From assembly GCA_041180805.1 (NCBI GenBank), contig JBEGQX010000240.1, forward strand, positions 1 through 6,899: a stretch of DNA of 6,899 bases. Direction: 5' to 3'. The DNA comes from JBEGQX01 sp041180805. GTDB taxonomy: Bacteria > Planctomycetota > Planctomycetia > Gemmatales > Gemmataceae. The notes under the pieces were generated by a model that had not been told where the DNA came from, ran no database searches, and saw nothing but the letters and a program-made list of their open reading frames with translations. The position numbers and the translations under genes are program-made. This document shows, one piece after another, positions 1 to 4,725 of this stretch (its first letter is position 1; every line of letters begins with the position of its first letter).

Positions 1-986
1 CCCTGCTGGCCGCCAGCAGCCAGTGCCCAAAGCAACGGTTTGCCCACCAGCACCCCTCTGGCGCCAAGGCATATTGCCTTGATGGCATCGGTACCCCGGC
101 GAACCCCTCCATCCACAAATATTTCCGCCTTATCTGCAACCGCTTCCACAATTCCAGGCAAGGCTTCCAATCCTGTGGGTACTGTGTCCAACTGCCTGCC
201 ACCATGGTTTGAAACAAAGATGGCTTTGACACCACAAGCTACTGCTTTCTGAGCATCTTCCGGATGCAGGATTCCCTTGATAGCCCAGGGAAGGTCGGTG
301 ATGGACATCATCTTTTCCAGATCATTCCAGCACAAGGAGGCATCAAAATTCGCAGCGATGCGCACAGCGCCCGAGCCCATGCCTGGCAGCATCGTCTGGT
401 TCAACACCGAGGTAAGGTTTTCCAAACGAAGATCTGCTGGCAGGTGGAAATGCTGCCTGCTATCAGCCTCTCGTTTGCCCAGCATTTGGGCATCCACAGT
501 GAGGATGATTCCATCGTATTTTGCGGCGCTGGCACGCTGGATCAGTTCCCTGGTAAGGCCCTTGTCTTGAAACACATAAAGCTGGAAGAACTTTGGGCCT
601 GTTGCCGCCTGGGCGATTTCCTCGAGTGAGGTTGTTGCCATGGTGCTTGCAATAAAAGGCAAACCAAGTTCCCCCGCAGCACGAACCACGGCAAGCTCGC
701 CTTCCGGGTGTGCAAGTTTCATCATCGCAACCGGGGCGGGAAAAATCGGGCACGCCACCGGATGACCCATCAGGGTGGTTTTCAAATCCGGCGCCGAGAC
801 ACCCTGAAGCATCCGTGGCCAGAGCTTGCAATTGTTCCAGCCGGATTCATTGGCGCGGATGGTGATTTCATCACACGCACCCGAGGAATAGTATGCCCAA
901 GCCATGGGTGACAAAACATCCCTGGCGGCATTTTCAAAATCCCTGCAGTTCAAAAAGCTTGAAATGGATTTGTTGTTGGTGTTCAT
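1..986 (-). CDS. FMN-dependent alpha-hydroxyacid oxidase/dehydrogenase (3' end cut off by window)
   Basis: Flavoenzyme of the glycolate oxidase/lactate oxidase/mandelate dehydrogenase family, which oxidises a 2-hydroxyacid to a 2-oxoacid in an FMN-binding TIM barrel. The 328 residues visible have no internal stop. They cover most of a family usually about 360-380 long, so the last 40-50 are missing. Against spinach glycolate oxidase (numbering from memory) the active site aligns at a constant offset: Tyr24=Y32 (AYYSSGA), Tyr129=Y137 (FFQLYV), Asp157=D165 (TVD), Arg164=R172, Lys230=K237 (IKG), catalytic His254=H261 and Arg257=R264 in SNHGGRQLD, Asp285=D292 and Arg289=R296 in DGGVRRGTD. Three positions differ: Thr78 is V86, Trp108 is M116, and phosphate-binding Arg309 is K316. 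The start is the first ATG after an in-frame TGA and no alternative start codon lies between them. It has no Shine-Dalgarno sequence and sits 15 bases beyond the rpmA terminator stem. The family is certain; the substrate cannot be decided. Probably cytoplasmic, as no signal peptide is seen. Confidence 0.93.
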   Translation of the reverse strand, partial: MNTNNKSISSFLNCRDFENAARDVLSPMAWAYYSSGACDEITIRANESGWNNCKLWPRMLQGVSAPDLKTTLMGHPVACPIFPAPVAMMKLAHPEGELAVVRAAGELGLPFIASTMATTSLEEIAQAATGPKFFQLYVFQDKGLTRELIQRASAAKYDGIILTVDAQMLGKREADSRQHFHLPADLRLENLTSVLNQTMLPGMGSGAVRIAANFDASLCWNDLEKMMSITDLPWAIKGILHPEDAQKAVACGVKAIFVSNHGGRQLDTVPTGLEALPGIVEAVADKAEIFVDGGVRRGTDAIKAICLGARGVLVGKPLLWALAAGGQQ

Positions 987-990
987 GGGT

Positions 991-1027
991 GGAAAACAAG
1001 AAAGCCACCTGAGGTTTCAGGTGGCTT
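991..1027 (-). terminator. Intrinsic terminator after rpmA
   Basis: Perfect 11-bp stem: 1002-1012 (AAGCCACCTGA) pairs with 1017-1027 (TCAGGTGGCTT) around a 4-base loop. On the minus strand the stem is followed by a T-rich run (TTTCTTGTTTT on the transcript strand, 1001-991). It lies 27 bases after the rpmA stop codon and should end the rpmA transcript. The T-run reaches to within 5 bases of the next gene's ATG. Confidence 0.85.
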
Positions 1028-1039
1028 CCATGCGTTGGG

Positions 1040-1055
1040 AAAGACAAAAGTCTTT
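1040..1055 (-). other. Small hairpin overlapping the rpmA stop codon
   Basis: AAAGAC (1040-1045) and GTCTTT (1050-1055) form a 6-bp perfect stem with a 4-base loop. The stem overlaps two bases of the rpmA TAA and precedes the main terminator stem by 12 bases. It is AT-rich and has no long T-run, so it is unlikely to terminate alone. It may protect the 3' end or have arisen by chance. Confidence 0.35.
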
Positions 1056-1311
1056 AGTTAGCCTGAGCAGCAGGAACCACATTTACGCGGGAACCCTGCC
1101 TGTCGAAAACCACGGTGCCTTCAGCAAGGGCAAACAAGGAATCATCCTTTGCCCTGCGAACATTGCGACCGGGGTGGAAACGAGTGCCACGCTGGCGGAC
1201 AATGATGCTACCCACGGTAACAAAACCACCACCATATACCTTAATGCCAAGGCGCTGGCTGTTGGACTCGCGACCGTTCTTAACTGAACCCTGACCTTTT
1301 TTATGTGCCAT
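1054..1311 (-). CDS. rpmA: 50S ribosomal protein L27
   Basis: Ribosomal protein L27 of the large subunit, whose N-terminal tail reaches toward the peptidyl-transferase centre. The 85-residue product begins MAHKKGQGS and continues with RNGRES-like NGRESNSQRLGIK, then the family core GSIIVRQRGTRFHPGRNV and LFALAEGTVVF. Length and order match the family throughout. The start at 1311 is preferred over an in-frame ATG at 1326, because the GGAG ribosome-binding site (1321-1324) lies inside that longer reading and the mature L27 family starts MAHKK. There is no cleavable N-terminal extension of the Firmicutes type. Neither rplU (L21), its usual upstream partner, nor obgE is adjacent: a secreted protein gene lies upstream and a flavoenzyme downstream. 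It appears to be a separate transcription unit at its 3' end, closed by a strong terminator. Confidence 0.98.
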   Translation of the reverse strand: MAHKKGQGSVKNGRESNSQRLGIKVYGGGFVTVGSIIVRQRGTRFHPGRNVRRAKDDSLFALAEGTVVFDRQGSRVNVVPAAQAN

Positions 1312-1320
1312 TGCAACACT

Positions 1321-1324
1321 CTCC
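1321..1324 (-). promoter_or_regulatory. Ribosome-binding site of rpmA, decides the start
   Basis: GGAG on the minus strand, nine bases before the ATG at 1311. It falls inside the alternative five-codon extension starting at 1326, which argues against that start. Confidence 0.7.
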
Positions 1325-1330
1325 ATTACC

Positions 1331-1365
1331 CGATTAAAGAATATGCCATGGGAAAAGGCATATCC
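1331..1365 (-). terminator. Hairpin in the rpmA leader, possibly a weak terminator of the upstream gene
   Basis: On the minus strand a 9-bp stem with one G-U pair (1357-1365 with 1339-1347, core ATATGCC/GGCATAT) closes a 9-base loop and is followed by TTTAATCG. The G-U pair forms only in minus-strand RNA, which favours a function on that strand. It lies 47 bases beyond the stop of the 266-residue gene and 28 bases before the rpmA ATG. It could be a weak terminator for the former or a leader structure of the latter. The T-run is short, so termination is uncertain. Confidence 0.4.
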
Positions 1366-1394
1366 GTGGGGATTCTAACCCCGAATCTTGTGTG

Positions 1395-1400
1395 CTTATA
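1395..1400 (-). promoter_or_regulatory. Possible -10 element for rpmA
   Basis: TATAAG on the minus strand, five of six matches to the sigma70 -10 consensus, 84 bases before the rpmA ATG and just after the upstream stop codon. No good -35 hexamer is found 16-18 bases further upstream, so this is only a candidate. rpmA may instead be read through from the gene before it. Confidence 0.2.
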
Positions 1401-1411
1401 TGCTATGAAAA

Positions 1412-2212
1412 TTATTCCTTCTTGGCAGCCTCTTCCTTGGCTGCGATCCCCAACTGGGGAATTTTTACCGTGGCAGCCCGGTAAATCCAGCTAGCGGGGG
1501 GTATAAACTGAATTTCCCCGGTCTTCTGGTTGAACTTGTCACCCTGCCTTTTGAAGTTCATTTGCAGGGTCTTTCGGCGTACCACAGGTTCTGTTTCCGG
1601 GGGTATGGGGTCCGTTACGGCCCAGCCATTCGACAAGCCGGAAACGAATATGCTGAAACGGTTTGCGTCAGGATCTATGTCATCCCAGATGGCCACGCCA
1701 GTGACTGGTTTGGGGGGTAAACCGGGCTCGGAAACCGGAATCTCTTCCTTGCCAATGGTGACCGAATTCTTAATGCGGTAGAAGCCAGATTCCGGGTCAT
1801 CGGGGTCAGCGGTGGGGTCTTCCAGCCGAATGACCGCTTTTTGAACCTTGGGAAGAATTTGATCTTTGTGAATGGTATTCTGATCGATTGTGCGAACTTC
1901 AAATTCCGGGATGAAGCGCCTCGGCTTACCCGTGTAGTTGATCACCTGATACCAAAGATACCAGCAAACTTTCTGGCCACGGCCGGGAATATCAACCTTT
2001 ACCAGCCTGGGATCCTTAAACTTGAAGTCCAGTACCCAGATTTTGCCATCTTTCTTATTTATATCGTCCTTGTCTTGCGGGCTGGGACCAGGTTTTACCT
2101 CACGCTCATTCGGATTGGCAGCAATCGCCAACCCTGTCAGGGTAAATCCGGCAACAACTGCCAATAACATTGGCCATTTGCGCCACCACGATTTTCTGGT
2201 TGGGATCACCAT
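1412..2212 (-). CDS. Secreted protein of unknown function, planctomycete-type
   Basis: A 266-residue protein whose function I do not recognise. The first 31 residues look like a Sec signal peptide: basic n-region (RKSWWRK, residues 6-12), hydrophobic segment 14-31 and an Ala-Ile-Ala cleavage site before A32. An uncleaved membrane anchor is also possible; there is no lipobox Cys. The exported part is rich in Pro, Asp and Lys and has no catalytic signature. The most family-like stretch is KIWVLDFKFKDPRL followed by VCWYLWYQVINYTG (about residues 57-95), which reads like beta-strands of an Ig-like or similar fold. An acidic segment DPTADPDDPESGF follows near 130-145, and the C-terminus is a charged KEEAAKKE tail. 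From memory, proteins with this VLDFKFKDPRL block are frequent in planctomycetes, but I cannot confirm this here. The start has a good ribosome-binding site (AGGAG, 2222-2226, nine-base spacer). A promoter candidate lies at 2286-2315. The product is probably periplasmic or membrane-attached. Confidence 0.88.
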   Translation of the reverse strand: MVIPTRKSWWRKWPMLLAVVAGFTLTGLAIAANPNEREVKPGPSPQDKDDINKKDGKIWVLDFKFKDPRLVKVDIPGRGQKVCWYLWYQVINYTGKPRRFIPEFEVRTIDQNTIHKDQILPKVQKAVIRLEDPTADPDDPESGFYRIKNSVTIGKEEIPVSEPGLPPKPVTGVAIWDDIDPDANRFSIFVSGLSNGWAVTDPIPPETEPVVRRKTLQMNFKRQGDKFNQKTGEIQFIPPASWIYRAATVKIPQLGIAAKEEAAKKE

Positions 2213-2229
2213 GCCAAACCACTCCTACC

Positions 2230-2278
2230 GAGGCCCGTTCCCTGCAAGCTTCCATGCCCGCAATAGGCATAATGCCTC
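2230..2278 (-). promoter_or_regulatory. Structured leader of the 266-residue secreted protein gene
   Basis: The predicted 5' leader contains overlapping inverted repeats that cannot all form together: AGGCA/TGCCT (2265-2269 with 2273-2277), ATGCC/GGCAT (2254-2258 with 2266-2270), and a longer-range GCCTC/GAGGC pairing (2274-2278 with 2230-2234) that ends just before the AGGAG ribosome-binding site. Alternative pairing next to a ribosome-binding site could affect translation. Each stem is only five base pairs, so chance is a serious alternative, and I recognise no riboswitch class. Confidence 0.25.
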
Positions 2279-2285
2279 AATTAGA

Positions 2286-2315
2286 GATATAGCAGGAATG
2301 AAAAAAACGGGTCAA
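2286..2315 (-). promoter_or_regulatory. Sigma70-type promoter candidate for the 266-residue gene
   Basis: On the minus strand TTGACC (2310-2315) and TATATC (2286-2291) are separated by 18 bases: five of six matches at -35 and four of six at -10. A start of transcription near 2279 would give a leader of about 65 bases before the ATG at 2212. A second TTGACA at 2353-2358 has only GTTATT at 17 bases spacing and is less convincing. Confidence 0.45.
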
Positions 2316-2403
2316 GGCATGATTCGGGGAATAACGCGGTTTTCACAATTTATGTCAATATTGGCAAACTGGGTGGACCTTATTCATGATTCCAGACTGA
2401 TTT

Positions 2404-4602
2404 TTATTCTTCCACCACGATCTCATCGGGGCCTTTGCCTTGAAGATGCTTTTGCCAAACGGCCTGATAGGCCCTTTCAAGGTTTTGCACAAATCGTGCG
2501 GAATCAAATAATGGGGCGCCAGCCAGGTTCGACCTCAAAGTTTCCCTGATAGTCGCAAGCTTTTTGGAATTGCATGCAAGTTCAACAGCCCTGGCCACAT
2601 ATTCTTCCGGTGTGTGTGTTACCATTTCACCAAGACCAACTGCATGCAACAGACTGCTGCCCACTCGTGAAGAAAAGGTGTTTCCCTGCATTGTTAAAAT
2701 GGGAAGCCCAGCCTGTAAAGCCATGCTGCCGGTTGCAGCGGCATTATAAATGAATGTATCCAAAAACAGGTCTGCGTGGCTTTGCCTTTCCACATGAACA
2801 TCGCACTTCGCAAAGGGCGCAAATACCAGCCTTTGGGAATCCACCCCACGGTCTTGTGCATTCCTTCTCAGATTATCCTCTATCATCCTGCCGGTGGCAC
2901 TAAGCCAAAGAACACTTTCGGGCACCTGGCGCAGAATGTTCATCCAGCAGTCAAAGGTAAAAGGTTCAATCTTGTAGGCATTGTTAAAGCTGCAAAAGAC
3001 AAACTTGCCGGATGGCAAATGATGGTCCGCACGGGTTGTTTTTGGTGCTGGTTCCATCCGCTGGGCTATCAGGTAGGAGTGCGGCAATCGAATCAGCTTT
3101 TCGTCAAAATGATTTTCCATTTGAGAAGAGACTATGTGGGGGTCTGCAACCAGGTAATCGATGAAGTTTGCCCCCATGGTGCCAAGCATTCCCAAGAAGC
3201 TTACCTGCAACGGAGCCGGCCTGCTGGCAAAAACCTCCACGCGATGCACCCCTGTGTAGCCCATCAGATCCACAAGGATCTGGATGCCATCGTGAGCAAT
3301 CTTTTCCGATAGTTGGCTGGCATCCATGGATGAAGCATCCACAAAATGCTCCACGCCTTTCTCAATGCGTATGCGATATATGCTGCCATCGGAAGGGCTG
3401 AAGGAATAAACGAATACCTCGAAGTTTGCGCGGTCATGTTTTTCAAAAAAACCATGCAGCAAATGACCAACCGCATGATCGTACAGGTCGCCAGAGACAT
3501 ACCCAATCCGCAAACGGGGGCCGGGTTGGTTAATAGTTCCGAAGTTAGAGCGTTTTTTGGCATAAGCCGCGGAATGGTTCCTTGAAATCTGCTGCAATTG
3601 TTCGCAAGACCAGGGCATGGTTAGCGATTGAAAAGGCCCCACGGGAGTCAACTTCCCCTGGCTCATGGCCTGTTCACAGAATTTCCAAAGGTCATCCACC
3701 ATTTGCTGGTAATTGCCCCAGTCGCATAAAAGTTGTCTGCCATGGAACAGCCTTGCCAGGTTGGAAGGATTTGATGGATTCAGTTTGAGTGCCTTTTCGA
3801 GATAGGCAAGGGCCTTTTCCCAATCCCGCTTTACCAAAAGATGGTCACCCAGCACCCGGGCATACTCATCACTTTCAGGGTTAAGCTGGACAGCCTTCTG
3901 GAAGTACTCCAACGCCTGAAAATCGTTGCGGAATTTTTGAAGGAGCAACCCCAACTGAAATACGGCCTTTTCATACGCAGGGCGAATTTCAATTGCCTTT
4001 TGAAATGCAACGGCTGCCTCGCCCGGCCGGCTGACCTCCAACAGACTGATACCAAGGTTAAAAAATGCCTCGGGATAACCTTGCACTATCCCGATGGCTT
4101 TCTGAAAACATTGAATCGCGCTTTTGTGATCTTTTTGCTTCTGGCAGGCAGCCCCGAGGTTATTCCAGGCAATGGCGTAAGACGGATTCAGGCTGACCGC
4201 CTTCTGAAAGCACTGAATGGCCTGATCAAACTGATTGTCCTGATGTTTCAACAAGCCCATGTTGTTCCATGAACGGGCGTAACCGGGGTTCAGGGATACC
4301 GACTTTTCAAAACACTGCCAAGCCTTCTGCCTTTGCCCCTGCGACTGAAACAGTTCCCCCAGGGCATTTGCATAAACCCCATTGGCAGGATCGGCTTCAA
4401 GGGCTTTTTCAATCGATTGAATGGCGGTATCCAGCCGGCCGGATTCCTGATATAGAACCCCCTGTAGATAAAGGGCCCTGGATTGACGGGGATTGTTTCC
4501 AAGAATGGTGGATATCAGATGCTGGGCCAATTCCCTGTTTCCAGACTGATAGGCAGCGTAAGCCTGATCACAGGAATGGTTTGGATTGTTAAGGTCTGTC
4601 AT
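2404..4602 (-). CDS. TPR protein with SPINDLY/O-GlcNAc-transferase-like GT41 domain
   Basis: A complete 732-residue protein. Residues about 10-278 are TPRs, seven clear and one degenerate. A linker runs to about 360, and about 363-715 is a GT41 glycosyltransferase domain that would transfer a sugar from a nucleotide donor to protein Ser/Thr or, in some relatives, Asn. Family landmarks: RLRIGYVSGD (364-372) with H376 and H380, HDGIQILVDLMGYTG (437-451), ASRPAPLQVSFLGMLGTMG (459-477), LPHSY (506-510), CSFNNAYKIEP (537-547), ESVLWL (562-567) and LFLDTFIYN (612-620). Lys842, Lys898, His901, His920, Thr921, Thr922 and Asp925 of human OGT (numbering from memory) align at a constant offset of 298 with K544, C600, H603, A622, A623, T624 and M627. 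The Lys and one His are kept, but four donor contacts are changed. There is no signal peptide, so it is cytoplasmic. The start has a Shine-Dalgarno AGGTGA (4609-4614) six bases upstream. Fold is certain; activity and donor are uncertain. Confidence 0.93.
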   Translation of the reverse strand: MTDLNNPNHSCDQAYAAYQSGNRELAQHLISTILGNNPRQSRALYLQGVLYQESGRLDTAIQSIEKALEADPANGVYANALGELFQSQGQRQKAWQCFEKSVSLNPGYARSWNNMGLLKHQDNQFDQAIQCFQKAVSLNPSYAIAWNNLGAACQKQKDHKSAIQCFQKAIGIVQGYPEAFFNLGISLLEVSRPGEAAVAFQKAIEIRPAYEKAVFQLGLLLQKFRNDFQALEYFQKAVQLNPESDEYARVLGDHLLVKRDWEKALAYLEKALKLNPSNPSNLARLFHGRQLLCDWGNYQQMVDDLWKFCEQAMSQGKLTPVGPFQSLTMPWSCEQLQQISRNHSAAYAKKRSNFGTINQPGPRLRIGYVSGDLYDHAVGHLLHGFFEKHDRANFEVFVYSFSPSDGSIYRIRIEKGVEHFVDASSMDASQLSEKIAHDGIQILVDLMGYTGVHRVEVFASRPAPLQVSFLGMLGTMGANFIDYLVADPHIVSSQMENHFDEKLIRLPHSYLIAQRMEPAPKTTRADHHLPSGKFVFCSFNNAYKIEPFTFDCWMNILRQVPESVLWLSATGRMIEDNLRRNAQDRGVDSQRLVFAPFAKCDVHVERQSHADLFLDTFIYNAAATGSMALQAGLPILTMQGNTFSSRVGSSLLHAVGLGEMVTHTPEEYVARAVELACNSKKLATIRETLRSNLAGAPLFDSARFVQNLERAYQAVWQKHLQGKGPDEIVVEE
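3769..4482 (-). repeat. Array of seven 34-residue TPRs inside the GT41 gene
   Basis: Residues 41-278 form seven consecutive helix-turn-helix repeats with exact 34-residue (102-bp) phase, marked by LNP at 104-106, 138-140, 239-241 and 274-276. Repeats three to five also share a QCF motif at 96-98, 130-132 and 164-166, again 34 apart, which suggests local duplication. A degenerate repeat probably precedes them (residues 10-40). Such superhelices bind peptides or partner proteins; in OGT they select substrate. Confidence 0.88.
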
Positions 4603-4645
4603 GACCCGTCACCTGAATTCGTTCCAAGGATAAAGCAGCGCTTGC

Positions 4646-4662
4646 ATCGGAATCCATCCGAT
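4646..4662 (-). other. Hairpin in the leader of the TPR/GT41 gene
   Basis: ATCGGA (4646-4651) and TCCGAT (4657-4662) form a perfect 6-bp stem around a 5-base loop. It lies between the upstream terminator and the ribosome-binding site, in the only 75 bases available for a promoter. I find no convincing -35/-10 pair in that stretch. The palindrome could be an operator, a leader hairpin or chance. Confidence 0.3.
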
Positions 4663-4671
4663 TAGGATATT

Positions 4672-4708
4672 CAAACAAAAAACCCCGGAATGATGAACCA
4701 GGGCTTTT
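4672..4708 (-). terminator. Intrinsic terminator after the FG-GAP surface protein gene
   Basis: On the minus strand an 11-bp stem (4698-4708 with 4678-4688, two G-U pairs) encloses a 9-base loop and runs into a T-rich tail (TTTTTTGTTTG, 4682-4672). It begins 17 bases after the stop codon at 4726. The G-U pairs form only in minus-strand RNA, and the poly-T tail is on that strand, so it ends the surface-protein transcript and separates it from the GT41 gene. Confidence 0.85.
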
Positions 4709-4725
4709 CAATTCTAGATTAAACT

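Noticed and set aside
264..629. Open frame of 121 codons on the plus strand
   Set aside because: It lies wholly inside the flavoenzyme gene on the opposite strand, whose conserved family motifs fix the true frame. The plus-strand product resembles nothing and has no ribosome-binding site.
463..831. Open frame of 122 codons on the minus strand
   Set aside because: It is a shifted-frame reading of the flavoenzyme gene, Cys/Gly-rich and without family motifs, while the other frame carries the complete active site.
904..1287. Open frame of 127 codons on the plus strand spanning the rpmA region
   Set aside because: It runs antisense through the rpmA gene and across its terminator; rpmA is unmistakable.
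1368..1387. GGGG-TTAGAAT-CCCC on the minus strand, resembling a tRNA T-arm
   Set aside because: The loop lacks the TTC core, and no anticodon arm, D-arm or matching acceptor stem can be placed around it. The 5' end would fall inside the coding sequence of the secreted protein gene.
2022..2549. Open frame of 175 codons on the plus strand across the intergenic region
   Set aside because: It overlaps the 5' end of one minus-strand gene and the 3' end of another, and its product has low-complexity antisense character with no recognisable domain.
2776..3312. Open frame of 178 codons on the plus strand
   Set aside because: It is antisense to the conserved GT41 domain and has no supporting start signals.
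3841..4272. Open frame of 143 codons on the plus strand
   Set aside because: It is antisense to the TPR array; the open length follows from the 34-codon repeat composition on the other strand.
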